Shown here piece by piece: positions 51,577 through 60,305 of a stretch of DNA of 64,000 bases. The position numbers and the translations under genes are program-made. Below the pieces are notes generated by a model, which was not told where the DNA came from, made no database searches, and saw only the letters and a program-made list of their open reading frames with translations. The stretch is from Pseudonocardia sp. N23 (GTDB lineage: Bacteria > Actinomycetota > Actinomycetes > Mycobacteriales > Pseudonocardiaceae). Positions within the stretch are counted from its first letter, which is position 1; every line of letters begins with the position of its first letter. The stretch is from positions 62,001-126,000 of the forward strand of contig NZ_BEGX01000069.1 in assembly GCF_002583555.1 (NCBI RefSeq), read 5' to 3'.

Positions 51577-52845
51577 GTGACCGCGGTGGTCAATGGTCAC
51601 GGATCGTTGCAGTCGGATTTCCCCGGTCGCGGTTGCCCGGTCACCGGCCGGGGTCGGCCCGACGCGGGGACGCCGGACCCGGGGCCGATGCCGGTCGACC
51701 CGGACGAGGCCGCCGAGTTCCTCGAGCTGACCTACGCCGAGGACGCGGCGGGGCCGGACGCCGAGCCGCTCGCTCAGCGCATGTCCGTGGTGCTCGACGA
51801 GATCGCCGCGACGGGCACCTACCGGCACACCGGGGAGGAGCTCGCGTTCGGGGCGCGGGCGGCATGGCGCAACTCCGCCCGCTGCATCGGCCGGCTGTAC
51901 TGGCGCACGCTGCAGGTCCGCGACCGCAGGCACCTGACCGCGCCGGGCGACGTCGCGGCCGAGTGCGTCGAGCACCTGCGCGACGCGACCCGTGGTGGGC
52001 GGATCCGTTCGTCGATCACCGTGTTCGCCCCGGACGTGCCGGAACGGCCGGGGCCGCGCATCCACAACGAGCAGCTCATCCGCTACGCCGGGCACCGGCT
52101 CCCCGACGGCTCGGTCCGCGGCGACCCGAGGACCGCCGACTTCACCGATCTCGTCGGACGGCTGGGCTGGAAGCGGCCGGAGCAGCGTGGCCGGTTCGAC
52201 GTCCTGCCGCTGCTGGTCTCGGGTCCCGACGGTCGCCCGTCGCTGCACGAGCTGCCCGACGACGCGGTGCTCGAGGTGCCGCTGACCCATCCCGACCACC
52301 CGTGGTTCGCCGAGATGCGGCTGCGTTGGCACGCGGTGCCGGCGATCAGCAACATGCCGTTGGTCGTCGGCGGGGTCCGGTACCCGGCGGCGCCGTTCAA
52401 CGGCTGGTACCTCAACACCGAGATCGGTGCGCGCAACCTGGCCGACGCGGACCGCTACGACCTGCTGCCCGCGGTCGCGGCGCGGCTGGGCCTGGACACC
52501 AGCTCGGTGCGGACGATGTGGCGCGACCGTGCACTCGTCGAGCTCACCCTGGCCGTGCAGCACTCGTTCGACGAGGCGGGCGTGACGATGGCCGACCACC
52601 ACACGGAGTCCGACCGTTTCCTCGCGCACCTGGCCAAGGAGGAGAAGGCGGGCCGGTCGTGCCCGGCCGACTGGACGTGGATCGTGCCGCCGCTGTCGGG
52701 CGGCCTGACCAGCGTGTTCCACCGGTACTACGACGATCCGCGGCCCGACGAGCGGCCCGCGTTCCTGCCGCCGGCCGAGGACGTCCTCGACAAGGCCGCG
52801 CTCGACGACGCCGACTTCGGCGAGCCGATGGCCGACCCGGGCTGA
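51577..52845 (+). CDS. Nitric oxide synthase oxygenase (bacterial NOS)
   Basis: A 422-residue protein. I chose the GTG at 51577 because GGAGG sits 6 bases upstream. The haem-thiolate site is AWRNSARCIGRLYW (near residues 92-105), containing the axial Cys. Substrate-arginine residues are in the region APFNGWYLNTEIGARNLAD (near 272-290; the Glu). VTMADHHTESDRFLAHLAKE near 330-349 and the C-terminal pocket WIVPPLSGGLTSVFHRYY near 370 bind pterin. There is no reductase domain, as in all bacterial NOS, so electrons come from a cellular flavodoxin or similar. It makes nitric oxide and citrulline from arginine; in bacteria this may aid stress or antibiotic tolerance. A palindrome lies upstream. Confidence 0.95.
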   Translation: MTAVVNGHGSLQSDFPGRGCPVTGRGRPDAGTPDPGPMPVDPDEAAEFLELTYAEDAAGPDAEPLAQRMSVVLDEIAATGTYRHTGEELAFGARAAWRNSARCIGRLYWRTLQVRDRRHLTAPGDVAAECVEHLRDATRGGRIRSSITVFAPDVPERPGPRIHNEQLIRYAGHRLPDGSVRGDPRTADFTDLVGRLGWKRPEQRGRFDVLPLLVSGPDGRPSLHELPDDAVLEVPLTHPDHPWFAEMRLRWHAVPAISNMPLVVGGVRYPAAPFNGWYLNTEIGARNLADADRYDLLPAVAARLGLDTSSVRTMWRDRALVELTLAVQHSFDEAGVTMADHHTESDRFLAHLAKEEKAGRSCPADWTWIVPPLSGGLTSVFHRYYDDPRPDERPAFLPPAEDVLDKAALDDADFGEPMADPG

Positions 52846-53300
52846 GGTCGGGCCGGTGGTGGGGGCGGCGCCGCCAGGCCCGGCACGGTGCGGCTGCGTC
52901 CGCGGAACTCGGCGACGACGGCGTCGCCCGCACGGACGGTGACGTCGTAGAGCCCGGACCGGCCTGCTCCGCCCAGCAGGCGCGCCTCGGCGACGAGCTC
53001 CTCCCCGGCAGCGCCCGGGCGGAGGAAGGTGACGTCGGCGCCCGCGGCGACCGTCGACACCCCGAAGCTGTTGCATGCGTAGGCGAACGCGGCGTCGGCG
53101 AGGAGGAACACGTAGCCGCCGTGGCAGATGCCGTGGCCGTTGAGGTGCTTGTCGGTCACGGTCAGCGCCGTGGTGGCGTGGCCGGGCCCGACGTCGACGA
53201 GCCGGACCCCGGCCTCCCGGGCGGCGACGTCGGCGTACTCCATCGCGGCCGCGGCGTCCCGGGCGACACTGAGGGCGTCGGGGTTCTCGGCGGGGGGCAC
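52728..53300 (-). CDS. PaaI-type thioesterase, hotdog fold, with antisense-encoded extension
   Basis: A 190-residue frame. The hotdog fold and PaaI motif are LNGHGICHGGYVFLLADAAF near 53-72 (the HGG and catalytic Asp region), and the domain ends near 140 (VVAEFRGRSRTVPGL). Such enzymes hydrolyse aromatic or phenylacetyl-CoA thioesters. The frame then continues for about 50 Pro/Ser/Arg-rich residues into the antisense of the last 118 bases of the NOS gene, giving a longer protein than the usual 130-150. That extension may be an artefact of a missing stop or real but unstructured. Confidence 0.8.
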   Translation of the reverse strand: MPPAENPDALSVARDAAAAMEYADVAAREAGVRLVDVGPGHATTALTVTDKHLNGHGICHGGYVFLLADAAFAYACNSFGVSTVAAGADVTFLRPGAAGEELVAEARLLGGAGRSGLYDVTVRAGDAVVAEFRGRSRTVPGLAAPPPPPARPQPGSAIGSPKSASSSAALSRTSSAGGRNAGRSSGRGSS

Positions 53301-53328
53301 GGACGACAGTGTGCCCCGCGCCGGGCGG

Positions 53329-53937
53329 TCAGGTGTCGAGCGGTTCGGCGACGATCAGGTCGATCTCGACGGGGTTGCGCAGCACCTTCATGACGGGGCA
53401 CGTCGAGTCGGCGTACCGGTGCAGCCCGGCGACCTGCTCGGGGGTGGCGTCGGGGGCGGTGAGCCGGACCGTCGCGCGGAACTCGAACGGCGTCGACGGA
53501 TCGTCGGTGGCGATGCCGTAGAAGCGGGCGTCGTTGTTCTGGGCCGTCACCTCGATGTCGACGCCGTCGAGCGGGATCCCCTGGTTCGCGGCGGCGATCA
53601 GGTAGGTGTGCACCAGGCAGGTGCTGACGACGCCGCACAGCAGCTCCGGCGAGCTCGGCCCGAGGTTCCACCCGCCCATCGCGGGCCCGGAGTCGCCGAT
53701 GTACTGCCAGTCGCGGATGCGCAGCTTGCGCACGCCGGTGAGATCGTCGGCGGTGCAGCGGGCGCTGATGGTCTCGCGGTGGTCGGCGTCGTTCGGCAGC
53801 TCGGCGGCGGTGGCGCGCATGGCGTCGGCCTTGAGCTGCAGGTAGCGGGCGAGTCCGGTGTGGGAGTTCGCGGTCAAGATCGGCTCATCTCGGTCCAGCA
53901 GCGGTGTCGGATGTCGGGTGTCGGGTGTCCATTCCAC
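53329..53937 (-). CDS. OsmC family protein
   Basis: About 202 residues; two adjacent GTGs (53940 and 53937) follow GGAGG, and the second has the better spacing. It shows the OsmC layout with two Cys regions: LLCGVVSTCLVHTYLIAAAN near 100-119 (first Cys of the pair) and YADSTCPVMKVLR near 178-190. The second Cys neighbourhood fits the peroxidase site CPV. OsmC proteins reduce organic hydroperoxides. This one may support nitrosative or peroxide defence near the NOS gene, but that link is only positional. Confidence 0.82.
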   Translation of the reverse strand: MEWTPDTRHPTPLLDRDEPILTANSHTGLARYLQLKADAMRATAAELPNDADHRETISARCTADDLTGVRKLRIRDWQYIGDSGPAMGGWNLGPSSPELLCGVVSTCLVHTYLIAAANQGIPLDGVDIEVTAQNNDARFYGIATDDPSTPFEFRATVRLTAPDATPEQVAGLHRYADSTCPVMKVLRNPVEIDLIVAEPLDT

Positions 53938-53950
53938 CACTACCTCCGGG

Positions 53951-55288
53951 TCACCGGTCGCGGTGTCCCGTGGGCGAGGGCAGCAGTTCCGGCAGCCGGA
54001 CGGGCAGCGTCACCGCGACGGACGTTCCGTCGCCGGGTGCGCTGTGCACCGTCAGGGTCCCGCCTCGCTCCTCGACGGCGAGCCCCACAAGCCGCAGCCC
54101 CACGTGGCCTTCCCTGGCGGCGATGTCGGGGTCGAAGCCGCAGCCGTCGTCGGCGACGGTCATGCGCACCCGGTCGGGCTCCGGGGTGTCGACCTCGACC
54201 CGAACCTCGGCAGGCGCGCCGTGGCGGACCGCGTTGCGGACCAGTTCGCGTCCGACGCGGTGCAGCAACGCGACGACGTGGGCGTCGGGCTCGTCGGTGA
54301 CGGCGACGGCGGTCTCCAGCGTGACGTCGCCCGCGGTGCGCTCGTGCTCGGTGGCCAGCTCCTGCAGCGAGGTGCGGACGTCGGGGGTGCCGAGGCCGCC
54401 GGGCGCGAGCTCCGTGAGCAGGCCGCGCAGCATCTCGACGTCGCGTTCGACGAGCCCGTGCACCCGGCCGAGCAGCTCACGACGCTCGTCGACGGTCTCG
54501 TCGAGCAGCAGCGCGTCGACGAGCAGCCCGGTGCCTGCGAGATCCTGAACGACGCCGTCGTGCAAGACCTGGGCGAGGCGGCGACGTTCGCGTTCGGATG
54601 CGGCGAGCCCGTAGTGCAGGACGGCCTGGCGTTCCCGCTGGTCGCGCTCGACGCGGCGGGCCAGTGACACCGTGAGCGGGACGGTTGCCGCGGCGAGCAC
54701 GAGCAGGCTGCCGACGACGAGGGGGAGCAGGTCGACCATCGCGCTGCGGACGGTCGCGGTGGTGTCGACGGGCACGTAGACCTCGAGTCGCATGGGCACG
54801 CCCCACGCGTCGCGGAACCCGACGAACGCCTCCAGCAGGGTCTGACCGGCGGCGCGTTCGTAGCGGTGTCCGGGGTCGTCGGGAACGGGGAGGACGACGA
54901 TCTCGCCGGAGTCGAGGCGGCGGGCGAGCTCGGCGTCGAAGCTGCGGCCGTCGCCCTCGTTGCGGGGCTCGTCGGAGACGACGACCTGCACCTGGTCGCC
55001 GACGACCCGCCAGATCTTGACCCGCGCGAGCATCCCGGAGTCGATGAACGGCGCCAGCCCGGCGAGGACCTCGTCGCGTGAGGTCGGGTCGACGGGGTCG
55101 TAGTGGTGCTCGGAGAGGGCGACGACGACGGCGGTGGCGACGCGGCCGGAGACGTCGCGGGCGGTGCGATGCGCCTCGCCGCTGGCGAAGAGCCAGAGCC
55201 CGCCGACGGTGATCCCCGACAGCACGGCGGCGGCGACGGCGGTGAACACGGCGTGCCGTACGAGCGCCCGGCGGACGACTCGCCGCAC
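53951..55288 (-). CDS. Sensor histidine kinase, two-component (NarX/DesK type)
   Basis: A 445-residue protein from a GTG at 55288, four bases from the end of the regulator gene. It has one N-terminal helix (RHAVFTAVAAAVLSGITVGG), an external sensor domain of about 130 residues, and a second helix (LLPLVVGSLLVLAAATVPLT, about 190-215). The HisKA_3 box is LAQVLHDGVVQDLAGT with the phospho-His near 240. The ATPase lobe has VGRELVRNAVRHGAPAEVRV (N-box) and VADDGCGFDPD (G1 box, near 388). It should phosphorylate the adjacent response regulator. The signal is unknown; a link to iron is suggested by the shared control region. Confidence 0.88.
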   Translation of the reverse strand: MRRVVRRALVRHAVFTAVAAAVLSGITVGGLWLFASGEAHRTARDVSGRVATAVVVALSEHHYDPVDPTSRDEVLAGLAPFIDSGMLARVKIWRVVGDQVQVVVSDEPRNEGDGRSFDAELARRLDSGEIVVLPVPDDPGHRYERAAGQTLLEAFVGFRDAWGVPMRLEVYVPVDTTATVRSAMVDLLPLVVGSLLVLAAATVPLTVSLARRVERDQRERQAVLHYGLAASERERRRLAQVLHDGVVQDLAGTGLLVDALLLDETVDERRELLGRVHGLVERDVEMLRGLLTELAPGGLGTPDVRTSLQELATEHERTAGDVTLETAVAVTDEPDAHVVALLHRVGRELVRNAVRHGAPAEVRVEVDTPEPDRVRMTVADDGCGFDPDIAAREGHVGLRLVGLAVEERGGTLTVHSAPGDGTSVAVTLPVRLPELLPSPTGHRDR

Positions 55289-55289
55289 G

Positions 55290-55943
55290 TCAGCCGGGGC
55301 CGTCGAGCTCGACGACGCCGAGCCGGTGCGCGACGACGACGGCTTCGAGCTGGGTGTGCGCCCCGAGCTTGGCCAGCAGCATCTTGATGTGGTCGCGGGT
55401 GGTGTGCAGGGAGATGCCGAGGTCGCCGGCGATGCGGTGGGCGTCGAGGCCGCGGGCGAGGGCGCGCAGCACGTCGAGCTCGCGGCCGGTGAGGGTGGGA
55501 CGGGGTGCGACGTCGGCGGAGGCGCTCGTGCCTCCGCGGACGACGGCGAGGATGTCGCTGAGCGACCCGTCCTTGGGCAGGAACGCGACTGCGCCCTCGG
55601 TGAGCGCCCGTTCGGCGGCGTCGGGGCGCGGGTGTGCGGTGAGGACGACGGTGCGGACATGCGGGTGCACCATCCGCAGCCAGGGCAGCAGGGTGAGGCC
55701 GTCGCCGTCAGGGAGCTGCCGGTCGACGATCGCGACGTCGAACTCGGTGGCGGCGGCCGTTCGGAGGGCCTCGGCGAGGGAGTGGGCGACGCCGACGCAG
55801 CGCAGGTCGGGCTGCATGCCCAGCGTCAGCGACAGCATGTCGGTGAAGACGCGGTGGTCGTCGAGCACGAACACGGACCGGCGGGGCGCGGGGCCGGCGA
55901 CGGGCGTGCGAACCCCCGAAATTTGGGGGGGCGACTCGGACAT
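55290..55943 (-). CDS. Response regulator, NarL/LuxR type
   Basis: A 217-residue protein. The receiver domain has the acidic pocket VLDDHR (near 26-31), the phosphorylatable Asp in VAIVDRQLPDGDG (near 74), and the conserved Lys in FLPKDGS near 124. The LuxR-type HTH is LTGRELDVLRALARGLDAHR, then GDLGISLHTTRDHIKMLLAK (about 150-200). The start is an ATG at 55943, and an iron box lies only five bases upstream, inside its 5' control region. It is encoded with its kinase, divergent from the ferric ABC transporter. Confidence 0.9.
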   Translation of the reverse strand: MSESPPQISGVRTPVAGPAPRRSVFVLDDHRVFTDMLSLTLGMQPDLRCVGVAHSLAEALRTAAATEFDVAIVDRQLPDGDGLTLLPWLRMVHPHVRTVVLTAHPRPDAAERALTEGAVAFLPKDGSLSDILAVVRGGTSASADVAPRPTLTGRELDVLRALARGLDAHRIAGDLGISLHTTRDHIKMLLAKLGAHTQLEAVVVAHRLGVVELDGPG

Positions 55944-55947
55944 ATCA

Positions 55948-55966
55948 GAAGTTTAGCCTCACCTAA
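55948..55966. promoter_or_regulatory. IdeR/DtxR-type iron box
   Basis: The minus strand reads TTAGGTGAGGCTAAACTTC, which agrees with the 19-base consensus TTAGGTTAGGCTAACCTAA at 15 positions by eye. It lies 5 bases from the response regulator start and 48 bases from the start of the iron-binding protein gene. An IdeR dimer here would repress both sides under iron sufficiency. Confidence 0.75.
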
Positions 55967-56013
55967 TCCTTCGGTCCTCGACAATCCCCGACGAAGAAAC
56001 AGGTGCATCTGCG

Positions 56014-57060
56014 ATGTCCTCACCACGGCGACGGCTCGGCCTCCTGGCCGGCGCGCTCACCGCGGCGCTGGCCCTCTCGGCCTGCGGCGGCGGCGCGCCC
56101 CCCGCTGCTCCCACGACCGCCGCCGACTCCGGCGACCGGACGCTCGTGGTCTACTCGGGACGCGAGGAAGCACTCGTCGGGCCGCTGATCCAGCAGTTCG
56201 AGCAGGCCTCCGGGATCAAGGTCGAGACCCGATACGGATCGACGACCGAGATCGCGGCGCAGCTCCTCGAGGAGGGCGACCGAACCCCCGCCCAGGTATT
56301 CCTCTCCCAGGAGTCGGGCGCACTCGGCGCGGTCGCCGCCGCCGGCCGCCTCACCAAGCTTCCCGCCGACGTGACCTCCGTCGTCCCTGCCAACTACACG
56401 TCGAAGGACGGGACGTGGGTCGGCCTCACCGGTCGCGCCCGCGTCATTGCCTACGACAGCCAGGCCTACACGGCCGACCAGGTCCCGGGTGACATCACCA
56501 AGCTGGTCGAACCGCAGTGGAAGGGCAGGATCGCGATCGCGCCCACCAACGCGTCGTTCCAGGCCCACGTCACCGCGCTGCGGGTCAGCGCAGGCGAGGA
56601 CGCCGCCCGCAACTGGCTGAAGGGCCTGAAGGCCAACGAGCCGCAGATCCACCGCAGCAACGGCGCGATCCTCGAGGCCGTCAACGCCGGCACCGCCGGT
56701 CTCGGCCTGATCAACCACTACTACTGGGCTCGCTCGGAGACCGACCCGACGGCGCTGCGGGCGCAGCTGAAGTTCGGGGACCCGGGCTCGGTGAGCGCCC
56801 TGGTCAACGTCACCGGTGCGGGCATCCTCAACGGCGCCGCGCAGTCGCCGGAGGCCGCCGAGTTCGTGAAGTTCCTGGTCTCGCCGCGGGCCCAGACGTA
56901 CTTCGCGGAGAAGACGGCGGAGTACCCGCTGGTCGCGGGCACGGGGGCGCCCAAGGCCGTGCCGGCGCTGGAGCGCCTCGGCGGCCCGGACATCGACCTG
57001 TCCCACCTGTCATCGGTCCAGGAGACGGTCGCGATGCTGACGCAGGAGGGTTTCGTCTGA
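56014..57060 (+). CDS. Ferric iron ABC transporter, substrate-binding lipoprotein (FbpA/FutA type)
   Basis: A 348-residue protein with a lipoprotein signal (RRRLGLLAGALTAALALSAC; Cys near 24). The mature fold is a type-2 periplasmic-binding protein with TLVVYSGREEALVGPLIQQF at the start and a tyrosine pair LINHYYWARSE near 233-243, which is the usual ferric-ion ligand motif. The context is iron: a box upstream, and a fused permease and an ATPase downstream. It captures Fe3+ and delivers it to the permease. The stop overlaps the permease start. Confidence 0.92.
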   Translation: MSSPRRRLGLLAGALTAALALSACGGGAPPAAPTTAADSGDRTLVVYSGREEALVGPLIQQFEQASGIKVETRYGSTTEIAAQLLEEGDRTPAQVFLSQESGALGAVAAAGRLTKLPADVTSVVPANYTSKDGTWVGLTGRARVIAYDSQAYTADQVPGDITKLVEPQWKGRIAIAPTNASFQAHVTALRVSAGEDAARNWLKGLKANEPQIHRSNGAILEAVNAGTAGLGLINHYYWARSETDPTALRAQLKFGDPGSVSALVNVTGAGILNGAAQSPEAAEFVKFLVSPRAQTYFAEKTAEYPLVAGTGAPKAVPALERLGGPDIDLSHLSSVQETVAMLTQEGFV

Positions 57061-58601
57061 TCGCCTGGTCGCGCTCGCGGTCCGGGACGACGGGTCACCG
57101 TCCTCCCGGGCCGCTGCTCGCGGCGGGCGCGGCGGTCGCCGCGTTCGCCGCACTTCCCCTCGTCTACCTCGTCGTCCGCGCCGGGCAGGCCGGCATCGAC
57201 GGCGTCCTCGCCGTCCTCACCCGCCCGCGGACGTGGGAGCTCGCCGCCGGCACGGTCCTGCTCGTCGCCGCGGTCGGCCTGGGCTGCCTGGTCCTGGGGG
57301 TCGCGACGGCCGTGCTCGTCGTCCGGGTGCGGCTGCCCGCGCCGGGCCTGTGGTGGGTGCTGGCGTCGTTGCCGCTGGCCGTGCCGTCCTACATCACTGC
57401 GTTCGCGTGGCTGGCCGCCTGGCCGGGCATCAACGGGTTCTGGCCACTCGTCGGCGTCATGGTGCTGGCGTGCACGCCATACGTCACGATCCCGGCGCTG
57501 GCGGCGCTGCGGCTGGCCGACGCCGGTCCCGAGGACGTCGCGCGCACCCTGGGCCGCGGCCCGGTCACCGCCTTCGCGACCGTGACGCTGCCGCAGGTGC
57601 TGCCCGCGGCACTGGCCGGGGCGCTGCTCGCCGCGCTGTACACGCTGTCCGACTTCGGCGCGCCTGCGCTGCTGCGGTACCCCGCCTTCACCTGGGCGAT
57701 CCACTCGTCCTACACCGGCAGCCTCGATCGCGTCACCGCCGCCGTCCTCGCCCTGCTGCTCACGGTGCTGGTGCTCGCGGTGGTGCTGGCCGAGCGCCGC
57801 GTCCGGCGCCGGTCGGTGGCCGGGCGCGCGGTCGTCGCGACCCGCCGCGCCGAGCCGGTGACGTTGCGCCCCTTGGCGACCGGGGTCGTCGCGACCGCGC
57901 TGGCCGCGGTCGCCGCAGCCTCGCTGCTGCTGCCACTGGGTGTCCTCGCGGGCCGCATCGTCGCGGCGGGAACCCGCCCCGACTGGCCCGACCTGCTGCG
58001 CAGCACCGCTACCACGCTCACGCTGGGCGTCGCGGCCGGTGCGCTCGTCGTCGCGCTGGCGGTGCCGGTCGGGGTGCTCGCCGCCCGCTACCGCGGTCGC
58101 GTCACCGGTGTCGTGGAGTCGGTGGCCTACCTCGGGCACGGCCTGCCCGGCATCGTCGTCGGGCTGTCGCTGGTATTCCTGTCGCTGGGCCTGCTGCCCG
58201 GGCTCTACCAGACGGCGCCCGTACTGGTGTTCGCCTACGCGGTCCTGTTCCTGCCCAAGGCGATCGGTGCGACGCGGGCCGCCGTGGAACGGGTGCCGAC
58301 GGCGGTCGAGGAGGTCTCCTGCACCCTCGGCCGGTCGGCGCTCGGCACCTGGTTCGCCGTCACCGGCCGGCAGGCGTGGCCCGGCATCGCCGCAGGCGGC
58401 CTGCTCGTCACCGTCACCACGATGAAGGAGCTCCCGGCAACGCTCATGTTGCGCCCCATCGGACTCGACACCCTCGCCACGGACCTGTGGCAGCACACGT
58501 CCCTCGGTACGTACGGCGCCGCCGCACCCACGGCCCTGCTGCTCGTCCTCGCAGCCAGCGTCCCTGCCTGGTTCCTCTCCGAACGGGGGCGACGGCGATG
58601 A
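57057..58601 (+). CDS. Ferric iron ABC transporter, fused permease (FbpB type)
   Basis: About 514 residues with 12 hydrophobic helices, two binding-protein-dependent permease domains fused. EAA loops are TLGRGPVTAFATVTLPQVLP near 163-182 and CTLGRSALGTWFAVTGRQAW near 420-440. No ATG, GTG or TTG is in frame near the expected start; the frame runs on upstream into the binding-protein gene. AGGAGG stands 7 bases before a CTG at 57057 that overlaps the previous stop (CTGA), so I take CTG as a non-canonical start. The stop overlaps the ATPase start. Confidence 0.85.
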   Translation: MIAWSRSRSGTTGHRPPGPLLAAGAAVAAFAALPLVYLVVRAGQAGIDGVLAVLTRPRTWELAAGTVLLVAAVGLGCLVLGVATAVLVVRVRLPAPGLWWVLASLPLAVPSYITAFAWLAAWPGINGFWPLVGVMVLACTPYVTIPALAALRLADAGPEDVARTLGRGPVTAFATVTLPQVLPAALAGALLAALYTLSDFGAPALLRYPAFTWAIHSSYTGSLDRVTAAVLALLLTVLVLAVVLAERRVRRRSVAGRAVVATRRAEPVTLRPLATGVVATALAAVAAASLLLPLGVLAGRIVAAGTRPDWPDLLRSTATTLTLGVAAGALVVALAVPVGVLAARYRGRVTGVVESVAYLGHGLPGIVVGLSLVFLSLGLLPGLYQTAPVLVFAYAVLFLPKAIGATRAAVERVPTAVEEVSCTLGRSALGTWFAVTGRQAWPGIAAGGLLVTVTTMKELPATLMLRPIGLDTLATDLWQHTSLGTYGAAAPTALLLVLAASVPAWFLSERGRRR

Positions 58602-59623
58602 GCGGCGACGTCGTCCTGCGCGTGCGCGGGCTCTCGGCCGGCTACCGCACCCCGGTGCTGCACGAGGTCGACCTCGACGTGCACGGCGGTGAGTTCGTCA
58701 GCGTTCTCGGGGTGAGCGGCAGCGGGAAGACGACGTTGCTGCGCACCGTCGCCGGCCTGCACCCCGCCGCGGCCGGCACCGTGTCGCTCGGCGGGCGTGA
58801 CCTCACCCGGGTCGCTCCGCAGCACCGCGGTATCGGGCTCGTCCCGCAGGAAGGGGCGCTGTTCGGACACCTCACCGTGGCGCGCAACGTCGGCTACGGA
58901 CTGCGGCGGCTGGGTCGTCCCCTGCGGGCGATGCGCGTCGCCGACCTGCTCGGCCGGCTCGACCTCGACGGGCTCGCCCACCGCATGCCACACGAACTGT
59001 CCGGCGGGCAACGGCAACGGGTCGCGCTCGCTCGGGCACTCGCGCCCGAACCGGCCGTCGTGCTGCTCGACGAGCCGTTCGCCAACCTCGACGCAGGCCT
59101 GCGGGCCACCGTCCGCGCCGACGTCGTCGCCACCCTGCGCGTCGCGGGCACGGCCGCTGTCCTCATCACCCACGACCAGGACGAGGCACTCTCGGTGTCC
59201 GACCGTGTCGCCGTCCTGCACGAGGGCCGGATCGTGCAGGACGACGCGCCCGAGCGGCTCTACGGCGCACCCGCATCGGAATGGCTCGCGCGTTTCGTCG
59301 GCGCCGCGACGCTGCTGGTCGGGGAGAGCGACGGTGCCGTCGTCCGCACCGCGCTCGGACCGCTCCGGCACGCGCCCGGGGCGCCCGGCGTCGTGACCGC
59401 GGTGGTGCGTCCCGAGCAGGTCGGCGTGGGGGAGGGCGACGCGTCCGCGCATGTCACGGGGGTCGAGTTCCACGGACACACGCGGGTCGTGCGGCTCCTG
59501 CTCCCGGACGGCACCGTTGTCCTCGCGCGGGTCCCCGCCACCGGCACGCTGCCCCGGCCCGGCGACCCGACGACCGTGGCCGTCACCGGGACCGTGCACG
59601 TCCTGCACCGACGGGCCCTGTGA
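58598..59623 (+). CDS. Ferric iron ABC transporter, ATP-binding protein (FbpC type)
   Basis: A 341-residue protein whose ATG overlaps the permease stop (ATGA). Walker A is LGVSGSGKTTLLRTVAG near 36-52, the signature is HELSGGQRQRVALARALAPE near 130-149, Walker B is VVLLDEPFANLDAGLR near 151-166 and the H-loop is LITHDQDEALSVSDRVA near 185. After residue 240 a TOBE-like domain follows (VVRPEQVGVGEG). It powers import of Fe3+ with the two upstream components. It ends the operon. Confidence 0.92.
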   Translation: MSGDVVLRVRGLSAGYRTPVLHEVDLDVHGGEFVSVLGVSGSGKTTLLRTVAGLHPAAAGTVSLGGRDLTRVAPQHRGIGLVPQEGALFGHLTVARNVGYGLRRLGRPLRAMRVADLLGRLDLDGLAHRMPHELSGGQRQRVALARALAPEPAVVLLDEPFANLDAGLRATVRADVVATLRVAGTAAVLITHDQDEALSVSDRVAVLHEGRIVQDDAPERLYGAPASEWLARFVGAATLLVGESDGAVVRTALGPLRHAPGAPGVVTAVVRPEQVGVGEGDASAHVTGVEFHGHTRVVRLLLPDGTVVLARVPATGTLPRPGDPTTVAVTGTVHVLHRRAL

Positions 59624-59681
59624 GTGAGGTCTGTTCGGCGGCGCGCCCCGGGCGGACCCCGGCCACGGATAGGGTCGACGC

Positions 59682-60305
59682 ATGAGTGAGTCCGGCGGGT
59701 CGCCGCCACCTCGGGTGCTGCTCGTCTGGGATGCACCCAACATGGACATGAGCCTCGGCTCGCTGCTGGGAGCACGCCCGACCTCGACCTTCCGGCCCCG
59801 GTTCGACGCCGTCGGCCGCTGGCTGCTCGACCTCGCAGGCCCGGACGCGACCGCCGAGGCCACCGTCTTCACCAACGTCGTCCAGGGCAGCACAGAGGTC
59901 GTGCGCCCCTGGGTCGAAGCCCTGCGCAACGTCGGTTTCGCCGTCTTCGCCAAGCCGAAGACCAGCGACGACTCCGATGTCGACGAGGACATGCTGCGGC
60001 ACATCCAGCTGCGCGCCGACGAGGGCGTGCTGCAGCACGTCGTCGTCGCCTCGGGCGACGGCCGCGCCTTCCGTGAGCCCCTCGAGGACCTCGTCGCCAA
60101 GGGTGCCGGCGTCACCGTCATCGGCTTCCGCGAGTACGCGACGTTCGCGCTGCAGTCCGAGGTCATCGAGTTCGTCGACCTCGAGGACATCGACGGCGTG
60201 TTCCGCGAGCCGTTGCCGCGCATGACCCTCGACACGCTGCCCGACGGTGGCGCCTGGCTGCCGCCCTTCCGGTCGCTGCGCTCGCTGCTCGATCCGCGGC
60301 GGTGA
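59682..60305 (+). CDS. NYN-domain (PIN-like) protein
   Basis: A 207-residue protein from an ATG at 59682. The NYN fold has an early acidic residue in VLLVWDAPNMDMSLGSLLGA (Asp/Asn pair near 19-22), a middle conserved SDDSDVDEDMLRHIQLR near 96-112, and VVVASGDGRAFREPLEDLVA with an acidic pair. These suit a metal-dependent RNase of the YacP/NYN group, but the target is unknown. The stop overlaps the start of the amidohydrolase gene by four bases. Confidence 0.85.
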   Translation: MSESGGSPPPRVLLVWDAPNMDMSLGSLLGARPTSTFRPRFDAVGRWLLDLAGPDATAEATVFTNVVQGSTEVVRPWVEALRNVGFAVFAKPKTSDDSDVDEDMLRHIQLRADEGVLQHVVVASGDGRAFREPLEDLVAKGAGVTVIGFREYATFALQSEVIEFVDLEDIDGVFREPLPRMTLDTLPDGGAWLPPFRSLRSLLDPRR

